From: Candidatus Nitrospira nitrificans
Lineage (GTDB): Bacteria > Nitrospirota > Nitrospiria > Nitrospirales > Nitrospiraceae
Reading direction: 5' to 3'
DNA length: 64,000 bases
NCBI RefSeq assembly: GCF_001458775.1
Contig: NZ_CZPZ01000035.1
Coordinates: forward strand, 1-64,000
The translations under genes and the position numbers were made by a program. Every line of letters starts with the position of its first letter. The stretch's first letter is position 1. Below are positions 16,998 through 24,863 of this stretch, piece after piece. Under the pieces are notes generated by a model. The model did no database searches. It was not told where the DNA came from and saw only the letters and a program-made list of their open reading frames with translations.

Positions 16998-17013
16998 CTA
17001 GGCACTTCCCTGG
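16998..17013. promoter_or_regulatory. CTAGG-type dyad, degenerate (CTAGGCACTTCCCTGG)
   Basis: One mismatch to CTAGG-N6-CCTAG, preceded by another CTAGG half-site at 16980-16984. TATGAT at 17031-17036 on the plus strand is only 17 nt away, not the usual 23. Confidence 0.45.
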
Positions 17014-17093
17014 AAGGAAAATGGAAGGAATATGATGGACCGACTTCATGAACTTCCTGTTTCGACAAACTACAAACGTGGACCACTCTTCGC

Positions 17094-17109
17094 CTAGGGA
17101 ACCAACCAG
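17094..17109. promoter_or_regulatory. CTAGG-type dyad, degenerate (CTAGGGAACCAACCAG)
   Basis: Lies just before the ATG at 17116, where a bound protein would block translation initiation or a start-proximal promoter. Two mismatches in the second half-site, no -10 at the usual distance. Confidence 0.3.
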
Positions 17110-17115
17110 GTGTGC

Positions 17116-17367
17116 ATGAAGGGACCGTTTGCTACTAAGATCTCTATGTCGGCGATGACGTGGCGCAGCAGTATGAGGACTATCGAACGCCCGGATCCGG
17201 ATCCTATGCCGCCTGATCCCAATCCTTTTCCTTCTCCGCAGCCGCCTCTCCCTGATCCATCGCCGTCCCCTCCCCTTCCACGCCCGCCTATTCCACAGTT
17301 GTTGGAATTCGGGCCACCAGAGAACCCTCCATGTCGGTGTGCCGGCATCGACCATAGGCGGTTGTAG
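17116..17367 (+). CDS. Possible proline-rich small protein
   Basis: 83 residues from ATG 17116 after AGGTG. A central run of PDPDPMPPDPNPFP-type Pro/Asp/Ser repeats, then PPIPQLLEFGPPENPP. There is no clear signal peptide, unlike the proline-rich protein at 41534. The opposite strand is also open over much of this stretch and Gly-rich, as expected for a Pro-rich region, so coding is not certain. Confidence 0.4.
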   Translation: MKGPFATKISMSAMTWRSSMRTIERPDPDPMPPDPNPFPSPQPPLPDPSPSPPLPRPPIPQLLEFGPPENPPCRCAGIDHRRL

Positions 17368-17392
17368 TAGAAGCGTTCATGAATAATGCGGG

Positions 17393-17408
17393 CTAGAGAG
17401 AGACCTAG
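17393..17408 (+). promoter_or_regulatory. CTAGG-type dyad (CTAGAGAGAGACCTAG)
   Basis: One mismatch to CTAGG-N6-CCTAG. GATAAT (17430-17435) follows after 21 nt. Upstream of the YHS gene at 17475. Confidence 0.55.
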
Positions 17409-17474
17409 TGCCTTTGTGGATCGAGTTGCGATAATGACAAATCAGGTTTTGTTGCGATGAGGAGGAGCCACGTC

Positions 17475-17657
17475 ATGCAAACATCCAAAAAAGTGAAAGA
17501 CCCGGTGTGTTTGATGGAGCTCGACCCGGATGAGGCAGTCGAGTCCGAAGATTATCTGCAACATCGATATTATTTTTGTAACGCGAACTGTCACGAGACG
17601 TTTCAGCTGGACCCCGAGCCTTATGCAAAGCGGTTACAGAGCCAAGATGACGCATAG
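17475..17657 (+). CDS. YHS-domain protein
   Basis: 60 residues. KDPVCLMELDPDEA, then YYFCNANCHETFQLDPEPYA, is a complete YHS domain (metal-binding Cys-rich motif seen in copper ATPases and heavy-metal proteins). The start at 17475 follows GGAGGAG; an upstream Met at 17457 would place that site inside the gene. Probably a small metal-binding or metal-sensing protein. A CTAGG-type dyad and a GATAAT lie just upstream. Confidence 0.88.
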   Translation: MQTSKKVKDPVCLMELDPDEAVESEDYLQHRYYFCNANCHETFQLDPEPYAKRLQSQDDA

Positions 17658-17677
17658 ATGAGGTCTGCGCGAGTGGG

Positions 17678-18238
17678 TCATTTGTAGGGGGTTGTCTGCA
17701 ACGAGTTCTTGAGCGAGAGTGCCTTTTCCCGATGGGTCTGTATTCTGGGCAAGATCGAGGCAATCCATTGCTTGGCATCTAAGTCTTCCAACGTCTTTGC
17801 ATCCAGGCCAAACTCTTCGACGTTGTTCTCATGATGTTGAATGACATATGACAGGTACGTGCGATCAAACGCATGTCCGGACAGATGAGAGAGTTCATCC
17901 ATTCTCTGCTTGTGTTCCGGATTTATCCCCGGAGGAAGCGTCACCCCCTTCTTGGAGGCCAGTTCTTCGAGCTGTCGACTGATGTTCATGTGTTCATCCG
18001 CCATTTGCGTGGCGAACTCTTTCACGCGATCATTCACCGCATGTTGAGTCACGAGTAGACCCAATGCGATTTCGACCAACTGCGCTTCCGCGGCTTTCTT
18101 GAGAAAGGGCTCGGCATTGGCCTTGATGCCAGGCCCTGCGGCCTGTACGCCGGCAACCCAGAGGGAAACGGCAAACGATACGGCAGCAAGCCCGATGGTC
18201 ATGTGAAGCATTGATTTCTCCGACCGAGTCATGGGCAT
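17678..18238 (-). CDS. Secreted DUF4142 protein
   Basis: 186 residues with a signal peptide (hydrophobic core 11-33, AQAA-type site). Ferritin-like helical pattern of DUF4142: FLKKAAEAQLVEIALG, VKEFATQMADEHMNISRQLE and SYVIQHHENNVEEF. His and Glu residues are placed as in that family. Proposed stress role, unproven. AGAGGAATCG precedes the ATG. Convergent with the YHS gene, gap 20 bp. Confidence 0.88.
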   Translation of the reverse strand: MPMTRSEKSMLHMTIGLAAVSFAVSLWVAGVQAAGPGIKANAEPFLKKAAEAQLVEIALGLLVTQHAVNDRVKEFATQMADEHMNISRQLEELASKKGVTLPPGINPEHKQRMDELSHLSGHAFDRTYLSYVIQHHENNVEEFGLDAKTLEDLDAKQWIASILPRIQTHREKALSLKNSLQTTPYK

Positions 18239-18366
18239 CGATTCCTCTTGTCACGTCTCATTACTCCGGCCTCTTCACATCACAGTGCATCCGTGTTTGC
18301 GCTCGCCCGACTGCATGCCTACTTCCATGGACGGTGCCCCCATCCCAACGGCGCATGTGATGAATA

Positions 18367-18792
18367 TTACACTTCGAGTTTGGCGTCCATTGTAATAATG
18401 GTGTTGAGGAGTTGCGAGATCGGGCAGCCGCTCTTGGCAGCCGCGGTTGCTTGATCCCAGATCGCCTGGTCTCCATGTGAGATCTTCCCTCGCACATTCA
18501 AGTGAATGCTCGTTATCCTCCAATCAGCCTCGACCTGTTCGATGTTCACCGTTGCGGTCGTGTCCAACCGCTCAGCCGGAAACCCTGCCTGCTCGAGCTG
18601 CGCGGACAATGCCATTGTGAAACAACCGGCATGGGCCGCGGCGAGAAATTCTTCCGGATTTGTACCGTTGCCGCGCTGGAACCGGCTGCCGAAGGAATAC
18701 TGATTGTCCGATAGGGCGCCGCTTTCCGTGGACAAAAGCCCCTTGCCGGTTTTGAGATTTCCCATCCATTGTGCCGAGGCGCTTCGTTGCAT
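18367..18792 (-). CDS. osmC: OsmC-type peroxiredoxin
   Basis: 141 residues, close in length and sequence pattern to E. coli OsmC. Reduces organic hydroperoxides with two catalytic cysteines: AAAHAGCFTMALS and KSGCPISQLL. N-terminal WMGNLKTGKGLLSTESG and FQRGNGTNPEEFLAAAHAG are diagnostic. AAGGAG stands 6-7 nt before the ATG at 18792; the longer frame starting at 18855 has no such site. Cytosolic oxidative/osmotic stress defence. Confidence 0.93.
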   Translation of the reverse strand: MQRSASAQWMGNLKTGKGLLSTESGALSDNQYSFGSRFQRGNGTNPEEFLAAAHAGCFTMALSAQLEQAGFPAERLDTTATVNIEQVEADWRITSIHLNVRGKISHGDQAIWDQATAAAKSGCPISQLLNTIITMDAKLEV

Positions 18793-19449
18793 GCGTTCTC
18801 CTTGGTTAGGCAGTTGTCCTGAGTCCTCTCCCGATACAGACATGAGTGCTCGCAAAACTTATCTTGATGCCGATCTGATCAGCGGTGAAATGGGATTCAA
18901 TAACGTGCGGCTGTTCCTTTGCCCTCAAGAGGGTAACGGGGGGAGCGAGTCGTAGCGACAACCAGCGAACCTCCATTATGTATCCTAGCAATGCCGAGCT
19001 GACGAACAGTACTGGAGGACCACCTAGGTATCCCCGTGGGAAGAGAGTTACGGAGGCATCAGGGATGCCACAAGATATCACCAGGAATTCCTCGTGATTG
19101 GGGACATCACCATTTTCCTTGAGTAGCGTTTCGTACTATTGCTGTAAAAATCCGTTCAATCTGAGCTTCTCGAAAAGGGAATGTCATCGTGTGGTTTGAT
19201 TCCACATGACAACCTGTCCTGAAGGCGACAGGTTGCTCCATTCGTTCCCCTTTGCCTCTACCACATCACACTTCGTTTCTCTGAATCAGAACCGACCGAT
19301 AATCGGCATTCAGTCGTCTAACGGTTGACATGCGCGATCGGACTTCAGCGGGTCTAACATTTGCAGCAATAGAATTAGAACAAGAGAATCGATCATCAAG
19401 CGGCAACATACCCCTTGCCGTCGCATGACCGATCTACGAAGGAACCTTC
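18793..19449. other. Intergenic, no gene seen
   Basis: Upstream of osmC and of the HAD gene, which diverge. Contains a weak CTAGG-type dyad (19024-19039) and a 9-bp hairpin (19210-19235). The reading frames here have no ribosome site or known domain. Confidence 0.5.
19210..19235. terminator. Perfect 9-bp hairpin
   Basis: CAACCTGTC (19210-19218) pairs with GACAGGTTG (19227-19235), 8-nt loop. No T-run, so it may be a structured leader element rather than a terminator. Confidence 0.35.
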
Positions 19450-20079
19450 ATGGCCCGAACCACCAAAGCCGTATTTCTCGATAAGGACGGCTTGCTGAAC
19501 ATGAACCATCCGTGCCGTCTGCGCGAGGGACTTGGCGAATGGCTACCAGACACCATCGAAGGGCTGCGGTTATTATACTTGGCCGGCTATGCCCTTATCG
19601 TGGTCACTCAAGAAGATGAGGCCGCGCCGGGAAGATTTACGCGGGACACGATCTTTGATGAAGAATTCACATTTCGAATCAATCTGGCCATGTTGGGCGT
19701 ACCGCTGCTTAATTTTTATCACTGTCCGCACCATCCCCAAGGCAAAATGGCGGCATTTGCGCATGAATGCCGCTGCCGCAAACCACACCCCGGGCTCTTG
19801 ATTCACGCCGCCGTCGAATTCAACGTCGACCTGCAACGGTCCTGGATGATCGGTGATGTCTTGGACGTTGTGGAAGCAGGACAGTTGGCTGAATGCCGAA
19901 CGATCCTCTTGGCGAACGGTCAGGAAACCAACTGGAACATGACCGAGCGGCGCTGGCCAAACTTTATCGCTGCGAACATGCTCGAAGCCGTCTCCATGAT
20001 TCTTCTCGCCGATGTGGACCATTGGTTGGACGGATCGCTGGGAGCGCGCGGAGCTGAGGGCGAGGAAGCAAACTTGTGA
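19450..20079 (+). CDS. HAD-type phosphatase, GmhB/HisB-N-like
   Basis: 209 residues. Motif I VFLDKDGLLNMNHPC, then the zinc-binding-type pair HCPHHP and CRCRKPHPGLL, then motif IV WMIGDVLDVVEAG: the hallmarks of D,D-heptose-1,7-bisphosphate phosphatases and HisB-N. Motif II is altered: VVTQEDEAAPG instead of VTNQSG, so substrate choice may differ. The C-terminal 30 residues are an extension. AAGGAACCTTC precedes the start. Orphan, with no heptose genes nearby. Confidence 0.82.
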   Translation: MARTTKAVFLDKDGLLNMNHPCRLREGLGEWLPDTIEGLRLLYLAGYALIVVTQEDEAAPGRFTRDTIFDEEFTFRINLAMLGVPLLNFYHCPHHPQGKMAAFAHECRCRKPHPGLLIHAAVEFNVDLQRSWMIGDVLDVVEAGQLAECRTILLANGQETNWNMTERRWPNFIAANMLEAVSMILLADVDHWLDGSLGARGAEGEEANL

Positions 20080-20230
20080 ACTGCAAAACCCGAACAACAC
20101 TCGCCTACCCCTCTCCCGACGCCTAAAAACCCGATTACACGGCCCTCTCGCCTCAAACAATCTGAAACAGCTCAGGTCAGTCCCGTCATCGTCTCACCGT
20201 ATCCCTGCTACTCCGGTTATGACTCTTGAA

Positions 20231-20365
20231 GAAAAATAAAAAAGCTCCGCTTTCATTCGAAAGCGGAGCTTCCCGGAACTTATAATTTTTACATTGCGTC
20301 TTATAACGTTTCCGTTATGTGTTCACAACGTTTCCATTACAAGTTCCGTTAACTTGAGCATACTA
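20231..20365 (-). ncRNA. Candidate small RNA or 3' UTR ending in a terminator
   Basis: On the minus strand a TTGGTC-16-TATGCT promoter-like pair sits near 20390-20360. The AT-rich repeat block follows and the transcript would end at the 13-bp hairpin plus U-run at 20231-20271. It could equally be the 3' UTR of the hemerythrin gene. Evidence is positional only. Confidence 0.3.
20242..20271 (-). terminator. Rho-independent terminator
   Basis: Perfect 13-bp stem, AAGCTCCGCTTTC at 20242-20254 with its complement at 20259-20271, 4-nt loop. On the minus strand it is followed directly by TTTTTATTTTTC, a strong intrinsic terminator for transcription coming from the hemerythrin side. Confidence 0.9.
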
Positions 20366-20490
20366 TACGCGCCGTGCAGACCAACTGGGAAAATCCCCAT
20401 AAATCACGAAACCGCGAGCCCACCAACGAATCGACGACCTCTTCGGTTTACTCGCTGAGTGCCGAGCCCGCTGAACCTACGTCGGATGGA

Positions 20491-21114
20491 TCAGACGGCA
20501 GCGGAAAGAAGTTCTTGCTTCCGTTGCTGCATCTGCCTGCCGAGCGTTTTCGTATCCATGGTCAGCTGAGCTTCAGCGAAGAGCTCATCCTCTTCCTCGA
20601 AAACATGGTTCGCCACCGTCTGCTGTAACTCCGTCATTCTCTGCCGGAATTCTTGGCTCAACGCGTCTTTCTGTCTGAGCTGAGCGATGAGGGCGCGTAT
20701 CACCCGATGCTCATCGAATGCGGAGGTGATCATATTGTTGGTCATTTCTTCAGAGCTATCGCTGCCTTCCCCACGTCCCGCCTCCACCTCCCCTGTCTCA
20801 TCGAGCTCAGGGGTGTGCATCGTCTTTTCTTCGCTGAACTGCGTGTCCTCATCGGCCGCTTCAAATTCTTCAATTTCAGCCGGATTTTGAAGAGCCGGAT
20901 AGAAGAGTTCCTCTTCCAAGGTACTGTGTACTTCAAGTTCTTGAAACAGCTGCTCTGCGATATGAGGTTTCTTTCCATTCTCTCCGTTCAGGAACCGCTC
21001 GAAGAGCGACTCAACTCGACGGTGATCTTCTTTCAACATTACAAGCGCGTCAGCGGAAGGATTCGTTTTGGACGGAGGTCTAGGATTGGCTGTGACTGAA
21101 TCGTGCTTTGGCAT
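20491..21114 (-). CDS. Hemerythrin-domain protein
   Basis: 207 residues from ATG 21114 after GGGAGGA. Iron-ligand pattern of hemerythrin HHE domains: ALVMLKEDHRRVESLF, VHSTLEEELFYPAL, then FDEHRVIRALIAQL and ANHVFEEEDELFAEA. About 60 acidic residues are inserted between the second and third helices. Such cytosolic proteins bind a di-iron centre and are linked to oxygen, NO or redox stress. An intrinsic terminator lies about 220 bp downstream. Confidence 0.88.
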   Translation of the reverse strand: MPKHDSVTANPRPPSKTNPSADALVMLKEDHRRVESLFERFLNGENGKKPHIAEQLFQELEVHSTLEEELFYPALQNPAEIEEFEAADEDTQFSEEKTMHTPELDETGEVEAGRGEGSDSSEEMTNNMITSAFDEHRVIRALIAQLRQKDALSQEFRQRMTELQQTVANHVFEEEDELFAEAQLTMDTKTLGRQMQQRKQELLSAAV

Positions 21115-21216
21115 AGGTCCTCCCTTAAAAACTTGAGAGAAGGGAATTATGCGAGGCGGGAGACGCGTGTCTCCCCGCCTCACCAAGGTGTGTAGAACCG
21201 GACAGGACAACCTTTC

Positions 21217-21615
21217 CTAATAACCGCCTCCTCCGCTCGAGGCCCCCGTTCCACCGGATGAACCCATGCCGCCCGAACCGGATCCCGAACCGAATCCCGA
21301 GCCGGAGCCACTCCCCCCGCTCGATCCTTTTCTCTGAGTGTTTGTACCAGGATCTGCCATTCTTCCTGACCCTCCCATCGTCGGGTCACCGCCTGTTTTC
21401 GGTACGTCGGATCGGCCATCAATACCATGTCTTTGATCCGGCCTTATAGTCCCACTGGGGCTACCGGCATTTTCCGATCCGGTTCCTGATCCACTTCTCA
21501 TGGCGCCCCCGGAAGGGGTTCCACTGGTCGATTGTTCAGCCCAGGATGGTCCCCCGGAGAATAACATCACTCCGCCTACGATCATCATGTACGCGCATGT
21601 CTGTCGCATCTTCAT
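21217..21615 (-). CDS. Secreted Gly/Ser-rich protein
   Basis: 132 residues. Signal peptide (MKMRQTCAYMMIVGGVM, then SWAEQ). The mature chain is low-complexity Gly/Ser/Thr with a more complex middle (DQRHGIDGRSDVPKTGG). It ends in GSGSG-type runs. AAGGAGG lies before ATG 21615. No enzyme motif. Extracellular or periplasmic structural role is only a guess. Upstream of, and on the same strand as, the hemerythrin gene. Confidence 0.72.
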   Translation of the reverse strand: MKMRQTCAYMMIVGGVMLFSGGPSWAEQSTSGTPSGGAMRSGSGTGSENAGSPSGTIRPDQRHGIDGRSDVPKTGGDPTMGGSGRMADPGTNTQRKGSSGGSGSGSGFGSGSGSGGMGSSGGTGASSGGGGY

Positions 21616-22055
21616 ACAAATCCTCCTTGGATGAAAAAACGGTTTTGGGCAAGACACGATAGAGATCTAAAAAGAGCAAGATATGGACCTCTTGCGATCA
21701 TTTCAGAGTCACAGAACTTTTAAACGAATACTGGGGTCATTCGCGCTGTGGGGGACCAGAATCGACCCTCACCGAGCAGACATGCTGTCTTGAGGTGGAC
21801 AAACCATCTTTGTTACGATGCTGCTGTTGTCTGCGGTGCGGGCCTGGACGATCACCACAATCCTCCCCTGAAGACGCATCAAGAAAGAACAGAGGGCGAC
21901 GGCAACCGCGTCATCGTTTTGTCCGTATCCGACGCGATGCTTCGACGTGTTGCCTGGAATGGGTCTGTGGTTCGGAGTAAGAGCGTCGCACGTCCACGGA
22001 TGATCACCCAGACCCGTTGAGGGCGTGCCACACTAATCCGGCCAGTTGTTCCTTA
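21616..22055. other. Intergenic, no gene seen
   Basis: 440 bp upstream of the Gly/Ser-rich gene. A plus-strand frame (21748-22020) exists, but it has no ribosome site and atypical composition. No repeat or dyad recognised. Confidence 0.45.
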
Positions 22056-22457
22056 TCACTGAGCGCCCGGAGGTAGGACTTCCGCGGGCGGAGTTTCCAT
22101 GACCTTCACCGCTTGACCCTGTTCATTCAACACAATACTCACGCGCTGCCCGACGGAAATATTCTGGAAAAGGTCAGGTCTGGTGAAATCAAAAAACATC
22201 GGCTTCCCGAGATCAGTCTTGAGCATGCCTTTCCTGGATTTAAAATCCAAGTTGCTCAGGACCCCCGTTACCGTGTGCTGATCCGGCGACTGCGACGCGC
22301 CCTGATCGTCGGCGGCCACTAAGCCATCGGCATGTGCGCGGTGCCCTATGAAATCTGCAACCATGATCATCACCGCGCACATTACCACCGGGGCCAGGAT
22401 CCAACCCCGACCGGCTCTCTCGCGCTTGGGCAAAAACATGAAGAGAAAATCAATCAT
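22056..22457 (-). CDS. Small exported protein, remote member of the secreted OB-like family
   Basis: 133 residues. An N-terminal basic stretch plus hydrophobic segment (residues 17-38) ends near AHADG. The mature part, TVTGVLSNLDFKSRKGML, then FFDFTRPDLFQNISVGQRVSIVLNEQGQAVKV, follows the same G-x-V / V-G-x-x-V order as the proteins at 3942, 43834 and 46682. GAAGGA lies 4 nt before ATG. Thirty-six bp after the gene at 22494 and probably co-transcribed with it. Confidence 0.65.
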   Translation of the reverse strand: MIDFLFMFLPKRERAGRGWILAPVVMCAVMIMVADFIGHRAHADGLVAADDQGASQSPDQHTVTGVLSNLDFKSRKGMLKTDLGKPMFFDFTRPDLFQNISVGQRVSIVLNEQGQAVKVMETPPAEVLPPGAQ

Positions 22458-22493
22458 TGGATTCCTTCACCGCCAAATACCTGGCCGGAAAAA

Positions 22494-22781
22494 TCAGGCG
22501 GCTTGGCCGCATTCCGTGGCGGATGGTCCAGGGACAGTCACGTGGTATTCACCGGATGGAGTTCGTTTGAGCAGCAACTCACCGCTACGGCTCATGCGAT
22601 CCACTTCAAGAAACACCTGATTCCAAGTAAAACCGGGGTGGGCTTTCAAGAGCGATTCGAGACAACATTCTTGTCCGGCCATCACCGTATGCCTGATCAC
22701 ATCGGCCAATGCTCGATCCTCCATGATGGATACGATTGGTTCCGATGGCTGTAAAGCTGAATGATTGAGCGTGATACTCAT
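22494..22781 (-). CDS. Small protein of unknown function, winged-helix-like
   Basis: 95 residues. HPGFTWNQVFLEVDRMSRSGELLLKRT then SGEYHVTV suggests helix-turn-helix plus wing, as in small regulators, but this is only pattern reading. Strong ribosome site AAAGGAGGG. A CTAGG-type dyad with a perfect TATAAT 22 nt away lies just upstream, the best promoter in the window. Heads a two-gene operon with the exported protein gene. Confidence 0.7.
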   Translation of the reverse strand: MSITLNHSALQPSEPIVSIMEDRALADVIRHTVMAGQECCLESLLKAHPGFTWNQVFLEVDRMSRSGELLLKRTPSGEYHVTVPGPSATECGQAA

Positions 22782-22821
22782 CGGTTCCCTCCTTTACCAT
22801 GGAGATGACTAACCCAACGCG

Positions 22822-22865
22822 ATTATAGCTTCGGTACCCGACACAACCACTGGGAACGACCCTAG
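22822..22865 (-). promoter_or_regulatory. CTAGG-type dyad (CTGGGAACGACCCTAG) with TATAAT
   Basis: Dyad at 22850-22865 (one mismatch). On the minus strand TATAAT (22827-22822) follows after 22 nt, then the start at 22781. Confidence 0.75.
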
Positions 22866-23038
22866 CAGGCTGTGGACGCGAGAGCGTTTCCTACGGATAA
22901 GCTGCGTGAATAAACACCATGACGGCAAGGGTGCCGCCTAGTCGAACGCCACGCGAGACCTCGATATGATGGGGACGATCCTACGAATGCACGAAGATAA
23001 GTCCGCAATCATAAACCGGCTAAACCGGCACGTCCCCA

Positions 23039-24166
23039 ATGTCTTGTCTCGATACCTCCACGGCTCCATCTCCTGTCCGGCTCAGCGAACAGACGCACGT
23101 CTATACCCCCTGTCTTCTGTGTAGATCGACCAGTTTCAGCATGATCAGTTCACGCGAGAACATGGCCGACCAGCGCCGTTATCTGACGGCATTCCATCGA
23201 CAACGACTGCGGAATCCACCTGACACACATCACGGCTCAGAAGCACTCATGGACAGAAGTCGATTTACCCAGGATTACGACACGCACATCGTTGCCTGCA
23301 GAAGATGCGGGCTGATTTGTCGCAATCCACATCCTCGAGCTAATTCCGTGATGCAAGCCTACGCCTCAGATCAATATGACCGGGATCATTTGCGACAGGA
23401 ATTCAACACGCAGCTCAGGTGGGCCCGCACGAAGATTCCCGTGGTGCGGTCGTGGCTCGCGGAAAAACATCGTCCGCGGCTGGTGGAGGTCGGCAGTTTC
23501 GTCGGCGGTTTCCTGGCGGCTGCGCGGGAAGAGGGCTGGAGCATTACCGGTGTGGATCCCGGTGAAACGGTCACTGATTTTTGCTCCGAATACAAATTGC
23601 CGGTCTATCGAGGCACGATTGAAAACGCTCCACTGCGTCCCGGCGAATTGGATGGCATCATGGTCTGGAACACGTTCGACCAATTGCCGGATCCCTATGC
23701 CCTGTTGGCGTCGGCAGCCGATAGCCTGAAAAGCAGAGGTTTGCTCGTGATTCGCATTCCCCATGGGACTTGTTATCGTATGTCTATTTCCCTGGCAACG
23801 CGGCATCGATGGATGCAACGTGTGCTGTACCCTCTGCTCGCGTGGAACAATCTCCTGAGCTTTCCCTATCTACACGGTTATGACGTGAATAGTCTCGATC
23901 GTTTAGTCGCTCACCACGGTTTCCGGCGGGAAGCGGTATATCCGGACACCTTGATGACTTCCTCCACGCCGACCACTCGATGGTGGGCTCGACTTGAAGA
24001 ACAGCTGCTGAAAGCTCTCTGCAGGTCGGCTTGGCAAATCGAAGGCGTGGTCGACGGACATCGATATCGAACGGCGTGCTGGTTGGACGTCTACTACCGA
24101 CGAACGGCAAAGAGAGAAACACAATTTACTAGGGGTTGCACCAGTAGGTTTAGTCGCCGGGTTTGA
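23039..24166 (+). CDS. Class I methyltransferase with zinc-ribbon-type cysteines
   Basis: 375 residues. The N-terminus has two CxxC pairs (TPCLLCRS and VACRRCGLICRNP), then a methyltransferase-23-type domain: RLVEVGSFVGGFLAAAREEGWSITGVDPG, then GELDGIMVWNTFDQLPDPYALL and KSRGLLVIRIPHG. This zinc-ribbon plus methyltransferase layout is common in sugar- or surface-modifying enzymes; substrate unknown. No strong ribosome site precedes ATG 23039, but the first CxxC requires a start this early. Confidence 0.82.
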   Translation: MSCLDTSTAPSPVRLSEQTHVYTPCLLCRSTSFSMISSRENMADQRRYLTAFHRQRLRNPPDTHHGSEALMDRSRFTQDYDTHIVACRRCGLICRNPHPRANSVMQAYASDQYDRDHLRQEFNTQLRWARTKIPVVRSWLAEKHRPRLVEVGSFVGGFLAAAREEGWSITGVDPGETVTDFCSEYKLPVYRGTIENAPLRPGELDGIMVWNTFDQLPDPYALLASAADSLKSRGLLVIRIPHGTCYRMSISLATRHRWMQRVLYPLLAWNNLLSFPYLHGYDVNSLDRLVAHHGFRREAVYPDTLMTSSTPTTRWWARLEEQLLKALCRSAWQIEGVVDGHRYRTACWLDVYYRRTAKRETQFTRGCTSRFSRRV

Positions 24167-24215
24167 GCAGACTATACGTTATCAGGAATGCTATGCGATA
24201 TATTTCTCGACCTGT

Positions 24216-24302
24216 GCCGGAGGGGTTGGTCTCGCGCTTGATGAGAGCGGGCGTGTTGCGATTGTGCTCTCGCGAAGATCGCGCGAAACCAACCCCTCCG
24301 GC
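24216..24302. repeat. Long inverted repeat (22-bp arms) in convergent gap
   Basis: Arms at 24216-24237 and 24281-24302 match at 21 of 22 positions (GCCGGAGGGGTTGGT then C/T then TCGCGC). Inside, GAGAGC (24243-24248) pairs with GCTCTC (24266-24271), so the RNA would fold as one long hairpin with an inner helix. No T-run. Possible bidirectional terminator or the footprint of a small mobile repeat. Confidence 0.85.
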
Positions 24303-24345
24303 TTCGTCCTTCAGTATCCGACTCCTTCGTGTACTGAATCGGATA

Positions 24346-24564
24346 TCACCGCCCTGGGGCTGAGGTGCCTACGGCAGTGTGTTTCCTCCTGTCGCGCCTT
24401 AGCCGCGAGGCGGATCGGGGGCCGGACGTTTGTTCGATGGGATGAATGTTCGTGACGGACCCGCAGTTGACACAGCGCAAGCCATGACATTGCCAGGCAA
24501 AATAATCCGTCGCTCCATAAAAGTAATCATGAATCGTAAACCCTCCACAGCGTGTGCACGTCAT
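24346..24564 (-). CDS. Small zinc-ribbon protein
   Basis: 72 residues. MTCTRCGG then CHGLRCVNCGS gives two CxxC pairs separated by FTIHDYFYGATDYFAWQ, a typical treble-clef zinc ribbon. The C-terminus is basic (SRLRRDRRKH). GGGAGAAG precedes ATG 24564, which is preferred over the upstream Met at 24603. Function unknown. Confidence 0.72.
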   Translation of the reverse strand: MTCTRCGGFTIHDYFYGATDYFAWQCHGLRCVNCGSVTNIHPIEQTSGPRSASRLRRDRRKHTAVGTSAPGR

Positions 24565-24863
24565 GTTGGCTTCTCCCTTCTGTCTGTTAGAGCTGAGTTC
24601 CATCCGTCACATGAATTGTGCGGCTCGCCTTTGAGGTGGTACCCAAGCAGGAATACTGCCACCGAGCGCCAAACCTCTAAGTCGGTGACATTGCACGCAA
24701 ACTTCTTGAAACACATGCAATCACTCCGGGCGCGGCGCGGGACAATGTGTTCCGATCAAGGAGAATCAGTCGGAAATTCAAGTGCGATGTATTGCCGTGG
24801 ATCGAGCACCTCGTCGGCAAGTTCGAGGCAGTACGTATTCTTCTACGCATAGGAGTTATGGAT

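Larger units (their letters stand above)
20080..20490. other. Convergent intergenic region with terminator and AT-rich repeats
   Basis: Between two converging genes. Holds a textbook minus-strand terminator (20242-20271) preceded, on that strand, by an AT-rich block with repeated AACGTTTCC words. Could be a 3' UTR or a small RNA of about 130 nt; no protein gene seen. Confidence 0.55.

Noticed and set aside
19024-19039. CTAGG-like dyad CTAGGTATCCCCGTGG upstream of osmC
   Set aside because: The second half-site is poor and no -10-like hexamer lies at the usual distance on either strand; not listed as a site.
24129-24144. CTAGG-like dyad CTAGGGGTTGCACCAG
   Set aside because: Lies inside the methyltransferase coding region with no promoter pattern; probably chance.
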